NCBI RefSeq assembly: GCF_016623495.1
Contig: NZ_JAEHHL010000010.1
Span: 108,304 to 172,303, forward strand
From: Thermohalobaculum xanthum
GTDB taxonomy: Bacteria; Pseudomonadota; Alphaproteobacteria; Rhodobacterales; Rhodobacteraceae
Reading direction: 5' to 3'
Length of the DNA: 64,000 nucleotides
Shown: in pieces, positions 46,547-57,929 of the stretch
How positions within the stretch are numbered: the first letter of the stretch is position 1
Layout of the letters: every line of letters begins with the position of its first letter
Notes under the pieces: generated by a model
Databases searched by the model: none
What the model was told of the DNA's origin: nothing
What the model saw: the letters and a program-made list of their open reading frames with translations, nothing else
Program-made: the position numbers and the translations under genes

Positions 46547-47281
46547 TTACTGCTCGCCGATCACGCGGGCCGTACCGTCCTCGTAGCCGACCACGATCGC
46601 CGAGGCGATGCCGCAGAAGAGCCCGGTCTCGACCACGCCCGGCACCACGTTGAGCGCGGTGTTGAGGCGCTCCGGCTCGGGGATCGCGCCGAGATGGAGG
46701 TCGAGGATGTGGTGCCCCTCGTCGCTGACGAAGGCGCCGGACGGCCCGCCGCGCAGCGCGATGCGGCGCCCGCCGAGGCCATGCTCGTCAAGCACGCGGG
46801 CGATCAGCCGCGCCGTGGTCTCGTGCCCGAATCGGACGACCTCGACCGGCAGGGGAAAGGCGCCGAGCCGCTCGACATGCTTGGACGGGTCGGTGATCAC
46901 CACCATGCGGTCCGAGGCGGCGGCGACGATCTTCTCCTGCAGCAGCGCGCCGCCGCCGCCCTTGATCAGCCGGCGGGCGTCGTCGAACTCGTCCGCGCCG
47001 TCGATGGTGAGATCGAGCCAGCCCGCGTCATCGAGGGTCGAGAGCGGGATGCCGAGCGCCGAGGCCTGCGCCGCCGTGCGCGTCGAGGTCGGCACACCGA
47101 TCACGCGCAACCCCTCGGCCTTCATCCGTTCGGCCAGGAGACGCACCATCCAGTCGGCGGTTGAGCCGGTGCCGAGCCCCAGCGTCATGCCGGTCTCGAC
47201 ATAGTTGAGGGCGCGCGCAGCCGCGGCGCGCTTGGCGCGCTCGGCCGGCGAGAGGTCGGTGGGGGCGGATGCGTCGGTCAT
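46547..47281 (-). CDS. rpiA: Ribose-5-phosphate isomerase A
   Basis: A 244-residue RpiA interconverting ribose-5-phosphate and ribulose-5-phosphate. [15 protein letters not shown] binds phosphate, TIDGADEFD contains the catalytic Asp region, and [15 protein letters not shown] has the catalytic Glu and Lys. Length is slightly above the E. coli enzyme (219). It is divergent from sdaA and heads a set with gor. Confidence 0.95.
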   Translation of the reverse strand: MTDASAPTDLSPAERAKRAAAARALNYVETGMTLGLGTGSTADWMVRLLAERMKAEGLRVIGVPTSTRTAAQASALGIPLSTLDDAGWLDLTIDGADEFDDARRLIKGGGGALLQEKIVAAASDRMVVITDPSKHVERLGAFPLPVEVVRFGHETTARLIARVLDEHGLGGRRIALRGGPSGAFVSDEGHHILDLHLGAIPEPERLNTALNVVPGVVETGLFCGIASAIVVGYEDGTARVIGEQ

Positions 47282-47476
47282 GGCGATGGGCTCCGTCGTG
47301 TCTTGGGCGTGTCTTGGACGCGCGCGGCCAGATCGCGCCGCGGCCGGGATGCGGGGTCGCGCGGCACTATACCCACCGCACGAGGTCGCGCCAGAGCCAT
47401 TCCCGGTCGAGATTGAACGTGCCCGGCGTCGGGTCCACTTCTAGAACGGCGACGGTGAACGCAGGATTGAGAGAGA

Positions 47477-48871
<1,395 letters not shown>

Positions 48872-49000
48872 GCGGCGCATGCAACCGGCGGCGCGCGGTT
48901 TCGTGAACGCCACGGAGATTGACGCCACCCACGCGCGGCGGCATATGCCCGCGAACCTTCCCCGTGAAACCGTCCCGTCGAACCGCCCCGTGGAGCCGCA

Positions 49001-49228
49001 ATGATCCCGTCACGCCTTGCGCCGCTGCTGTTCGCCCTGATCCTTTCGGGCGTCATGTCGTTCCTGGTAACGGGCATCGCCACGCTGAGCACCCAGGGAC
49101 TGGTGGCGGATTTCCACGTCATCTGGCTGGGCACCTGGCTGCGGGCATGGCCCGTGGCCTTCCCCGCGGCCTTCGTGTTCGCCCCGATCGTGCGGCGGCT
49201 GGTGGCGCGCCTCGTGCGCGCGAGCTGA
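49001..49228 (+). CDS. DUF2798 membrane protein
   Basis: A 75-residue protein with two membrane helices (LLFALILSGVMSFLVTGIATLS and WPVAFPAAFVFAPIVRRLV) joined by WLGTWLRAW. This is the DUF2798 pattern. GGAG precedes the ATG. Function unknown. It is convergent with the thiamine diphosphokinase gene. Confidence 0.82.
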   Translation: MIPSRLAPLLFALILSGVMSFLVTGIATLSTQGLVADFHVIWLGTWLRAWPVAFPAAFVFAPIVRRLVARLVRAS

Positions 49229-49247
49229 CAGGCTCGCGACGCGGGGC

Positions 49248-49931
49248 TCAGCCGGGTGGAGGTGCGGCCACGGCGTGTACCAGCGCGGCGAGGAAGGGGC
49301 GCTCGACCATCACCAGTGCGCCGGGGGCGTCGAATTTCATCTCGACCAGCGGATGCGCCGCCTCGTTCGAGGTGCCGACCCGCTCGCCCGGCGCCAGCCG
49401 CAACCCGTCGAGCGGCCAGGCCAGCCCGCGCGAGGGTCCGCCCGTGACCGGCAGGAGCGGAAAGATCGAGACCCGCGCCCCGGGCCTGAGCCGCAGCCGC
49501 AGCAGGCGGCCCGCCGGCGCGAGCGCCATTGCCTCGTCCTCGCCGACCAGCACCACGGGCTTCGAGGGATAACGCAGCATGGCGTGGAACACGGCCAGAG
49601 TGTGGTCGATGCGGCCGCCGGTGAACCCGACCCCCAGATAGAAGGGTGCCTCGGTGGCGTAGAGGCACTTCTCGAAATCGGTGGTGTCCTGCTCGGCCAG
49701 GTGGATGACCCGCGTGCGGCCGTCGTCGAAGGCCGCGGGGTCGGGCAGCGAATCCATGTCGCCGATAACCGCGCGCGCTGTCTTGCGCAGCACCGCGAGC
49801 CGATGCGCGCCGCGATCGGCGGCGATCAGGTCGGGGGCGATGGTCTGGGCCTCGGCCAGCATCTCGGCCGAGAACGGCCCGTTGCCGACCAGCGTGACGG
49901 GGCCCGCGCAGCGGAATGGCAGATCACTCAT
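49248..49931 (-). CDS. thiN: Thiamine diphosphokinase
   Basis: A 227-residue ThiN-type kinase making thiamine diphosphate from thiamine and ATP. AADRGAHRL, VIGDMDSLPD, EQDTTDFEKCLY and GFTGGRIDHTLAVF are the family blocks in the right order. Length fits. No THI-box or other thiamin riboswitch was seen upstream. Confidence 0.92.
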   Translation of the reverse strand: MSDLPFRCAGPVTLVGNGPFSAEMLAEAQTIAPDLIAADRGAHRLAVLRKTARAVIGDMDSLPDPAAFDDGRTRVIHLAEQDTTDFEKCLYATEAPFYLGVGFTGGRIDHTLAVFHAMLRYPSKPVVLVGEDEAMALAPAGRLLRLRLRPGARVSIFPLLPVTGGPSRGLAWPLDGLRLAPGERVGTSNEAAHPLVEMKFDAPGALVMVERPFLAALVHAVAAPPPG

Positions 49932-50064
49932 GCGCAGAACCCTTGGACGCCGCGGATTGCTGCGTCAATCCCGGGCGATTGCGGGCCCTGCGGCCGGGGC
50001 GGCGCTTGACCCCCCACTGCAAATACGCGACTCTGGCCCGCGCAATCAGCGGGGGATCGGTGGA

Positions 50065-51261
50065 ATGCGCGGGAATGCGAAACGGCTTGATGTTTGCCTC
50101 GGCGACTTCGCGGTTTCGATCCAGGGATACGATGACCCGGTTGCCGTCCTTAAGGACGTGCTGCACATCGCCCAGCGGGTCGCCGCCGACACGCCGGACT
50201 TGCTCAACAGCGAGGCGGCGTTCGACGAGGACACGATTCTCAAGGTGATCGACCGGGTGGCGGCACGTGTCGGCGTGGACGCCGACTCGCTGGGCGCGGT
50301 GCCGGGGCTGGTGCTGGTGCATCGCGGCGAGGAGACGGATGGCGGCCTCGACGCGATCCGCCGGGTCGCGATGCGCGCGGAGCCGATCAGGGACAAGACC
50401 GGCGACAGCGCCAGTGACGTGGCCGGGGCGCCTGCGGACGAGCCGGCCGACGATGACGCCGAGACGCCGGAGACCAGCGCCGCCGCCCGCGCTGCCGACG
50501 ACCGGATCGAGGCGCTGCGCCGCCGCTACGAGGAGCGCGGCGACCCTTTCGAGCAGGACGCGCCGAGCGGCGCCGAGGCCGGCAGCGCGGCGCAAGCCGA
50601 GGACGCCGGCGCGCCCGTCGCGACCGCGGAAAAGGAGAAAGCCGGCGCCGAGGCGGAAGGCGACGGCGCCCGGGTGGTCAACATCTTCGGCGCGCCGGTC
50701 GCGGCCAAGGCCGACAGCGCCGCGAAGGCAGAGCCCGAGACGACGGGCGCCGGCGAAGGGCGCCGGCCGCTCTTTTCCCGCGCGGGCGGATCGGATGGCG
50801 ACGGCGCGAAACCGAAGCCGATGCCGGTCCCGCGCCCCGCGCCGATCGGCGAGGCCGGGGGTCTCGGGGACCGGTTCGAGAGCCTGCTCGCGCGGGTTCA
50901 CGGCAAATCCGAGGACCCCGCGGCACCTCGGCGAGCGTCTGCCGCCTCGGCCATCCCGGTGGCGGGGATGACACCTGCCGATGTCGCCGCCAAGGCCGGC
51001 ACGGAAGATGCGCTCGACGCGTTGCTGAGCGCTGCCGCCTTCCTGACGATCGTGCGCCGCCAGCCCCGCTTTACCCGCCGCGAGCTGATGTCGGTGTTCG
51101 ACGAGATCCCCGGCGAGTTTCCCCGCACGCTCGAGGCCCAGATCAAGGGGATCGGCAAGCTCGCGCGCAACGGATCGCTGCGGCGCATCGATGACGAGCA
51201 TTTCGGGCTGAGCCGGGAACTGGTCGAGCAGTTCGAGCCGCTGTTGCGTGGCGAGAGCTGA
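50065..51261 (+). CDS. Uncharacterised protein with long linker
   Basis: A 398-residue protein in three parts. A conserved-looking N-terminus (about 1-110) includes IQGYDDPVAVLKDVLHIAQRVAADTPD. A long Ala/Glu/Asp/Pro-rich, probably disordered linker covers about 115-290. A helical C-terminus (about 300-398) has FLTIVRRQPRFTRRELMSVF and ending EQFEPLL. No signal peptide or membrane helix. The ATG at 50065 follows a GGGGGATCGG region. I recall similar Rhodobacterales proteins without function. It could be a scaffold or partition-type adaptor; unknown. Confidence 0.75.
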   Translation: MRGNAKRLDVCLGDFAVSIQGYDDPVAVLKDVLHIAQRVAADTPDLLNSEAAFDEDTILKVIDRVAARVGVDADSLGAVPGLVLVHRGEETDGGLDAIRRVAMRAEPIRDKTGDSASDVAGAPADEPADDDAETPETSAAARAADDRIEALRRRYEERGDPFEQDAPSGAEAGSAAQAEDAGAPVATAEKEKAGAEAEGDGARVVNIFGAPVAAKADSAAKAEPETTGAGEGRRPLFSRAGGSDGDGAKPKPMPVPRPAPIGEAGGLGDRFESLLARVHGKSEDPAAPRRASAASAIPVAGMTPADVAAKAGTEDALDALLSAAAFLTIVRRQPRFTRRELMSVFDEIPGEFPRTLEAQIKGIGKLARNGSLRRIDDEHFGLSRELVEQFEPLLRGES

Positions 51262-51267
51262 GGCGCC

Positions 51268-51501
51268 TCAGCCGTCGCCGCCCCTGCCGCCCTCGGCCTC
51301 GGGATCCGGTTTGCCGACCCCGAGGAAGACGCGTCTGAGCGGGATCGCCCAGAGCACGCCCAGCCCGACATAGATGCCGAGCTCGAGCCAGTGCGGCGGA
51401 CGCTCGAACAGCCCCACCACCGTCACCGCGGCGACGATGTAGGCGGGCAGGCCAAGCACGAGGACGGCGAGCGCGAGACGCTTTCGGTTGCGGTAGGTCA
51501 T
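51268..51501 (-). CDS. DUF2842 membrane protein
   Basis: A 77-residue protein with two membrane helices (LALAVLVLGLPAYIVAAVTVV and ELGIYVGLGVLWAIPLRRVF) and a polar tail with Gly and Asp. The layout and the RRVF/KPDPE end match DUF2842, which is common in Rhodobacterales. Function unknown. Confidence 0.87.
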   Translation of the reverse strand: MTYRNRKRLALAVLVLGLPAYIVAAVTVVGLFERPPHWLELGIYVGLGVLWAIPLRRVFLGVGKPDPEAEGGRGGDG

Positions 51502-51624
51502 GCGGCCGACATAGCCCGGCCCGCAGGTGATGCCAAGGGCCGGGCCGAAGGTCTCGCGAAGGGCAATGCCGGGACAGCTGCCGGGGCGGGCGCGGGCCGC
51601 GGCGCGCAGCCGCCCCCTCGCAGG

Positions 51625-52050
51625 TCAGTCGACCTGCTGCGCGCTCAGGAACATCGCCTTTTCCAGCGCCGCGAAGAACTGCTGGTAGGGCACGGGATCC
51701 TCGACCGGCGTGATGTTGTACTGCGCGTTGGCGCGCACGATCATCTGGGTCTCGCCGCGCGGCCGGACGGTGACAGTCATGCGCAGCTGGTAGCCGTCGA
51801 GCTTGGTGCCGCTGACCGTGCCCAGCACGTCATCGGCCTTCTCGACCACGAAGCCCAGGTCCTGCAGCGTGGCGATCACCGCGCGCATGGTCTGGAGCTT
51901 GTCGGAGGTGTCGAAGGCGCGGCTCTGCATGGCGCGCAGGGCGACCTGGCTCTCGGACGAGGCGAGGACCTGGTCCTTCGAGTTGGTCTGGCAGCCGGCG
52001 AGGCCGATCAGCGCGATTGCCGCGGCGGCCATGATGGCGGTTCTGTTCAT
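51625..52050 (-). CDS. Lipoprotein, paralogue A
   Basis: A 141-residue lipoprotein with lipobox LIGLAGC. The mature domain shares RAFDTSDK...LQDLGFVVE...FFAALEKAMFLSAQ with the product of the next upstream gene, so the two are tandem paralogues. ATG at 52050 has GGGGAG eight bases upstream; a GTG three codons earlier is less likely. Periplasmic or outer-membrane location expected. Function unknown. Confidence 0.82.
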   Translation of the reverse strand: MNRTAIMAAAAIALIGLAGCQTNSKDQVLASSESQVALRAMQSRAFDTSDKLQTMRAVIATLQDLGFVVEKADDVLGTVSGTKLDGYQLRMTVTVRPRGETQMIVRANAQYNITPVEDPVPYQQFFAALEKAMFLSAQQVD

Positions 52051-52065
52051 GCTCCCCACTCCCCC

Positions 52066-52599
52066 TCAGATCTCTTGCGCCTCGAGGAACACGGACTGCG
52101 CGAGCTTCTCGAAGAAGCCCTGATACAGCTCGGGCTCGTTGAGCCCCTCGATCTTGCTCAGGTTGCCCTGCGTGTCCCAGACCAGCCGCTGGAAGGTCGC
52201 GCGCACGGCCGTGCGTCCGCGCCCGTCGTCGAGCGGCCGGGTGACGACCGAGACCCGGATCTTCTGGTTGCGGTCGGTCGGCACGTAGACGCCGGTGAGC
52301 ACGCCCAGCAGGATCGCGCCGGCGATCTGCCCCGCCTCGGTGGCGTCGCGGTCCTTGGTGGCAAGCAGCACGCCCAGATCGGTCTCGGATTCCTCGAGCG
52401 TGAAGCCAAGATCCTGGAGCACCGCGACCGAGGCGTTCAGCAGCAGCGATTCGTCCTCGGTCTCGAAATACCGGGTCTGGAGCTGGCGCTTCTCCACCGA
52501 GACCTGGCTGATGGCGAGCGCCTCGGGCGGAATGCCCTGCTCGCAGCCGGCAAGAAGCACGCTTGCGGCCGCGAGGGCCGCAACGATCGGCTTACGCAT
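52066..52599 (-). CDS. Lipoprotein, paralogue B
   Basis: A 177-residue lipoprotein with lipobox VLLAGC. Blocks RYFETEDESLLLNASVAVLQDLGFTLEES and FFEKLAQSVFLEAQ match paralogue A, with an insert (about 85-110) containing a hydrophobic GAILLGVLTGVYV. It starts 13 bases after the BamE-like gene and ends 15 bases before paralogue A, so the three are likely one operon. Function unknown. Confidence 0.83.
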   Translation of the reverse strand: MRKPIVAALAAASVLLAGCEQGIPPEALAISQVSVEKRQLQTRYFETEDESLLLNASVAVLQDLGFTLEESETDLGVLLATKDRDATEAGQIAGAILLGVLTGVYVPTDRNQKIRVSVVTRPLDDGRGRTAVRATFQRLVWDTQGNLSKIEGLNEPELYQGFFEKLAQSVFLEAQEI

Positions 52600-52612
52600 G
52601 CTGATCTTCCCC

Positions 52613-53026
52613 TCAGAACGCGGACTGGCGATAGGCGAAGTCGCGCACGCGCCCGGCCGTGTCGTACTTGATCACGACGGTCAGCGTGCGCTGCGACGTC
52701 GACGAGGCACCGGCCTGCTGGCTTGCGCCGAAGAGGATGAGCCCACCGCGGGCGCCGCTGGTCGAGACCACGCGCTCGGTCGCGACCTTGTCGTAGACCC
52801 AGACCTCGCGGCGCTGCTCGTCGGTGGTCACCAGGTTCGGCGAGCCCAGCACCTCGACCACCTCGGCCGAGGTCATGCCGACGCGGATCTCGCGCTGGAC
52901 CTTGCCGGCGGTGAGATTGTCGGTCGCCTTGGTCGAGCCTACGGCAGCCTGGTGTTCCGACGCCGACATGCAGCCGGCGAGAGCAAGGGTTGCCGCGACC
53001 GGCAGGAAGAAAATTCGAGCGTTCAA
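52613..53026 (-). CDS. BamE/SmpA-like lipoprotein
   Basis: A 137-residue lipoprotein with lipobox LALAGC and a BamE-type domain: KVQREIRVGMTSAEVVEVLGSPNLVT, then VWVYDK. BamE is the small lipoprotein of the outer-membrane beta-barrel assembly machine, but this could be a related OmlA-type protein. Start chosen as TTG at 53026 because GGGAG lies just upstream; a GTG eleven codons earlier is the other option. Confidence 0.78.
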   Translation of the reverse strand: MNARIFFLPVAATLALAGCMSASEHQAAVGSTKATDNLTAGKVQREIRVGMTSAEVVEVLGSPNLVTTDEQRREVWVYDKVATERVVSTSGARGGLILFGASQQAGASSTSQRTLTVVIKYDTAGRVRDFAYRQSAF

Positions 53027-53132
53027 AACTGGTCTCCCGGGATCATGCACATCTGTCACGATACGGCACGACGGCGCCGGCGCACATTAACCAGCGGAAT
53101 GAGGAAGGATTATGGCGATCACGCGCTCCGCC

Positions 53133-54425
<1,293 letters not shown>

Positions 54426-54523
54426 GCGCACGGTCTCCCTTGATGCCGCGCGCCCTTATAGGGAAACCCGCCCGGCCGCGAAAGGGTCGGAACGCGCCTC
54501 GCCGGCCCGCGCGGAAGCGGACG

Positions 54524-54766
54524 TCAGAGCCGGTTGTGGCTGCCGTCACAGAGCGGCGGCTTCGCGGTCGACTTGCAGCCGCAGAAGAAGACCTTGCCGG
54601 TCTTGTCGGCCGTGTATTTCAGGGGCGTGAGGTCCGTGACCTTGTGGCTGCCGTCGCAGAACGGCTGGCGCGCCGACCGGCCGCAGCGGCACCAGAAATA
54701 GGTCTTTCCCTCCTCGACCTCGACTGGGTAGGGGCCCTTCTGGGCAACGATCGGGGTATCGGACAT
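54524..54766 (-). CDS. Two-CDGSH iron-sulfur protein
   Basis: An 80-residue protein with two CDGSH units: CRCGRSARQPFCDGSH and CGCKSTAKPPLCDGSH. Each can bind a 2Fe-2S cluster through three Cys and one His. No membrane anchor, so it is soluble, as in bacterial mitoNEET-like proteins. Start at 54766 follows AGGGAG. A role in redox or cluster transfer is inferred from the family. Confidence 0.92.
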   Translation of the reverse strand: MSDTPIVAQKGPYPVEVEEGKTYFWCRCGRSARQPFCDGSHKVTDLTPLKYTADKTGKVFFCGCKSTAKPPLCDGSHNRL

Positions 54767-54782
54767 GATCGGCGCTCCCTTC

Positions 54783-55979
54783 TCAGACTTCGGGCGATGA
54801 TAGTGGCGCTGCCTGCGGCGGCAAATCCCCGGCGGGCGCGGCATCGCGGAACAGTTCCATCAGGGCGTCGCGGTTGGCCATTGCATCCGCATGGCCAAGG
54901 GCGATCAGCTCGCCGCAATAGCCGCTGTCGAAGTTGAGGTAACTGGGCAGGCGCCAGTCGCCCCCCCACCCGCCGATGCCGCGCAGCAGCGTGCGCATCG
55001 TCCAGGGCAGCGCGCGGGCATGGCGCCCGGCGATCTCGCGCAGGTCGCGCGACGGCCGCAGCACCACCACCTCGACGGGTCTGAGCTCGGTCTCGGCCAG
55101 CTGCTCGGGCGCGAACAGGCTCAGCGTGCGGTTGATGCGCGTGAGCCGCTCGAGGTCGGTGTCGAGATGGTCGTTGAACAGGATGTCGAGCATGTGGCCC
55201 GCGATCTCGGCCAGGCTGGGATAGGCCGAGGGCGCCATCTGGCCGATGGCCGGCACCTCGGGATCGCGCGCGGCAATCACCAGAAGCCGCCGGGCGCCGA
55301 GGCGGATGGCCGGGCTCAGGGGCGCGGTAAGCCGCAACGCTCCGTCGCCGTAGAACTGGCCGCCGATTTCCTGCGCCGGGAAGAGATAGGGCAGCGCGGC
55401 CGAGGCCATCACGTGCTCGGGCCCGATGCTGCCGCGCAACCCGCAACGCCGCATTCGGGCCCATTCGCGGTTCTCCGGGCCGCCAGCGAAGAAGGTGACC
55501 GCCTGGCCGCTCTCGCCGGAATAGACCGAAGCCGTCACCGCCAGCGCGCCAAGATCGCCGCGCGCGATGGCCGTCTCGATGCCGCGAAAATCGATCTCGC
55601 GCGCGAGCATTTCGGCAAGCGGCGAATTGTCGAAGAACGAGCGCGGGTTCTCGACGAGCCAGCCCCCGCTTGCCGCCGTGAGCGCCCAGATCAGCGCGCG
55701 CCGGCCGGTCGAGGGCAGGTCCGTGCGCATCACGTCCGAGACCCGCAGCCGCGACCACGCCGCGACCATCCGCGCCGCCGCATCGCGGAAATCGCCCGCC
55801 CGGCAGGCAAGCCCCGCGGCGTTGATCGCCCCGGCCGACTGGCCCGCAATCACATGAAAGGGCGAGCGGCCGGGGGGCAGCATGCCGGCGATCGCGCTGA
55901 TCGCGCCCGCCTGGTAGGCCGCCCGCGCGCCGCCGCCGGGCAGCACAAGCCCGATCGGCGCGCTCGGCTCAGGGGACAT
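54783..55979 (-). CDS. Patatin-like phospholipase
   Basis: A 398-residue patatin-fold lipase. The oxyanion loop GGGARAAYQAG (15-25) is followed by nucleophile Ser48 in GQSAG, with Asp212 in GDGALR as the dyad partner. No signal peptide, so it is cytoplasmic or membrane-associated, or secreted by another route. The start codon at 55979 lies inside the end of the DUF3179 gene, overlapping by 11 bases. Substrate unknown. Confidence 0.9.
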   Translation of the reverse strand: MSPEPSAPIGLVLPGGGARAAYQAGAISAIAGMLPPGRSPFHVIAGQSAGAINAAGLACRAGDFRDAAARMVAAWSRLRVSDVMRTDLPSTGRRALIWALTAASGGWLVENPRSFFDNSPLAEMLAREIDFRGIETAIARGDLGALAVTASVYSGESGQAVTFFAGGPENREWARMRRCGLRGSIGPEHVMASAALPYLFPAQEIGGQFYGDGALRLTAPLSPAIRLGARRLLVIAARDPEVPAIGQMAPSAYPSLAEIAGHMLDILFNDHLDTDLERLTRINRTLSLFAPEQLAETELRPVEVVVLRPSRDLREIAGRHARALPWTMRTLLRGIGGWGGDWRLPSYLNFDSGYCGELIALGHADAMANRDALMELFRDAAPAGDLPPQAAPLSSPEV

Positions 55980-56967
55980 GATGGATGGGCGCGCCGGGGT
56001 TGAAGGCGCGGAAGGCGAAGGCAAAGGGAACGTGATGGACCACGATCCCGCGCGTGCCGCCGGGGCCGATGCGCTCGACCGTCACGGTGCCGACGTCGCG
56101 CCCTTCGGCGATCCGGGCGCTGTCGAGCGCCGAGGCCTGTCCGGGTTGCAATGTCAGCACGAGATCGTCGACCTCCAGCCTGCCTCTCGCCCGAAGATGA
56201 TCGAGGCTCCAGGCCTCGGCCCGCCCCGGGACCGCCACGACGCGCATCAGGGGCGAACCGGGCCCATCATAAGTGCCGTCATAGAGGAAGGGAACGGCGA
56301 GGCGGTCATAGCCCACATAGGGGTTCCGCCCGTAGTCACGCAGACCCGGCGCGGGCGGCAGCAGTACCGTGCCGTCGGGATGGCGCGTGGCGAACTGGGC
56401 AAAGCTCTCGAGCCGTGCGGGCAGCGCCGCGAGCACGTCGCCCGCCCGGGCGCCGAGGATGGCGCGACCCTCGAACTGCTGCCACCAGCTTTCGGTCGCG
56501 CGGTCGTACATCACCAGGTCCGAATGCCTGAGCTTGCCCGTCGTTCCGAAGGTCGTGACCTCGCCCGCCACGACGCGGCGGAAGACGATGCCGGAGTTGC
56601 AGAGCGGGCAATAGGTGACCGCGACGGGCACGCCGCCGACCTCGTCGTTGACGATCTCGTGCCACATCAGCACCGAGAGCGGGTAGGCGCGCGCATCGCC
56701 CGCGATCTCGAGGCTCATGACCGGCTCGTTGGGCAGCGGCGGGCGGGCCATCGACCCGAGCACGGCGAAGCGGGGCGCGTCGATCGAGGGAATGCCGTCC
56801 CGCGGCGGGCCGCCCGAGCGGATCTCGTCGAAGGCGACCTCACTGCGGGTGAAATCTGTGCGCGGCCATTCCCGCAGCCACGCGGCCGGCGCCTCGGCGG
56901 CGGTGGCGAGCGTCGCTGCCGCCAGCAGCGCCACGAGGCCAAGGGCAGAGATGATCGTCATCCGCAT
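55969..56967 (-). CDS. DUF3179 exported protein
   Basis: A 332-residue secreted protein. The signal helix ISALGLVALLAAATLATAAEA precedes a DUF3179 body with ISGGPPRDGIP-like SGGPPRDGIPSIDAP, LMWHEIVND and YCPLCNSGIVFRR. The CPLC/CNS motif is the hallmark of the family and may bind a metal. GGGAGGACGCG precedes the ATG at 56967. It lies downstream of a P460-type gene in the same direction, which hints at a periplasmic redox or metal role; function is not established. Confidence 0.85.
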   Translation of the reverse strand: MRMTIISALGLVALLAAATLATAAEAPAAWLREWPRTDFTRSEVAFDEIRSGGPPRDGIPSIDAPRFAVLGSMARPPLPNEPVMSLEIAGDARAYPLSVLMWHEIVNDEVGGVPVAVTYCPLCNSGIVFRRVVAGEVTTFGTTGKLRHSDLVMYDRATESWWQQFEGRAILGARAGDVLAALPARLESFAQFATRHPDGTVLLPPAPGLRDYGRNPYVGYDRLAVPFLYDGTYDGPGSPLMRVVAVPGRAEAWSLDHLRARGRLEVDDLVLTLQPGQASALDSARIAEGRDVGTVTVERIGPGGTRGIVVHHVPFAFAFRAFNPGAPIHHVP

Positions 56968-57147
56968 CGCGTCCTCCCGCCCCGGCACGGAGGTTCGAGC
57001 AAGCGCTGGTGCGCCCACCGCGGCACCGGTCGGGCTGGCGGCGCCGGCCCGCCCCGCAGCATGGGGGGCATCGGGCAGGCCGGCGCCATGGGTTCCCGGC
57101 CCCGAGGCGGGCCGGGATTTCCGGGCGGAGTTCGGAGCGGTGCGCGC

Positions 57148-57753
57148 TCAGCGCGCGATCCGCGCCTCCTCGACCGGATAACCCAGCCCGCCCTGGTGGG
57201 CGAAGTTGGCCTGGTGGCATTCGCTGCAGGCGCTCATGACCTCGACCGCCACCGGCGCGCCGTCCGGTGCCACCATCATGTAATACCAGTCATCGGTCTG
57301 GGGCGAGACGCCGGCCTCGACCTTCTGCATGAGGAAGAGAGGGCCTGCATGAACCTTGCCGTCGTCGCCGACCGCAAAGGATTCCTTCGCAATCACCGTG
57401 CCGGACGGGATGATGGGGTCCTCGGCATAGTCGAGATAGGCGTCCGCGCCGGTCGGATTCACCCAGGTGACGAGAAAGCGCTCGCCATGGAAGCCGGGCG
57501 CTGCCGGGAGGCTGCTGGCGCGCGTCCAGTCGCGGTAATCCCTGACGAAACCGGCATCGATCCAGCGCTTGTCGCCGGTCGCGTAACCCTTGTGCAGGTC
57601 CGCGGCGATGCAGTCGTAGACCGCCTGCGCCTCGGCGCCGGTGAGTTCCGAGGCCGCCTTGCCCGGATCGCACGCCGCATGGGCCGCGGGAGCCGAAACG
57701 GCGAGACTTCCGACCAGGGCGGCAGCCGCGGCCAGATGTTCTGCCTTGATCAT
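57148..57753 (-). CDS. Cytochrome P460-family protein
   Basis: A 201-residue exported protein with signal peptide (about 1-27, AHAAC) and one haem-attachment motif CSECH (Cys176, Cys179, His180) near the C-terminus, as in P460 and cytochrome c'-beta proteins. FLVTWVNPTGADAYL and HAGPLFLMQKVE match the beta-rich family core. Cytochromes P460 oxidise hydroxylamine or bind NO; the Lys that cross-links the haem cannot be assigned here. First of a set with DUF3179 and patatin. Confidence 0.85.
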   Translation of the reverse strand: MIKAEHLAAAAALVGSLAVSAPAAHAACDPGKAASELTGAEAQAVYDCIAADLHKGYATGDKRWIDAGFVRDYRDWTRASSLPAAPGFHGERFLVTWVNPTGADAYLDYAEDPIIPSGTVIAKESFAVGDDGKVHAGPLFLMQKVEAGVSPQTDDWYYMMVAPDGAPVAVEVMSACSECHQANFAHQGGLGYPVEEARIAR

Positions 57754-57929
57754 GGTTGCGCAAGCCTCCCCTGTCTGGCGCCCCTAACTGTCTGGGGGCT
57801 TCAGCGAAGGCTTCCACACGGCCTGAACACGTTCAAATCAGGCTCGCTCACCAATTCTTGAGCGTCGCGACGGGGCCCCGCACCGTCGGCGCCCCGCGCG
57901 CGAGGCGCTGGCCACGCCGGCGGATCCAA

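Noticed and set aside
51514..51545. GCCCGGCCC / GGGCCGGGC hairpin as a terminator for the lipoprotein genes
   Set aside because: The loop is 14 bases, there is no T run, it lies 80 bases past the stop, and such GC palindromes are frequent by chance here.
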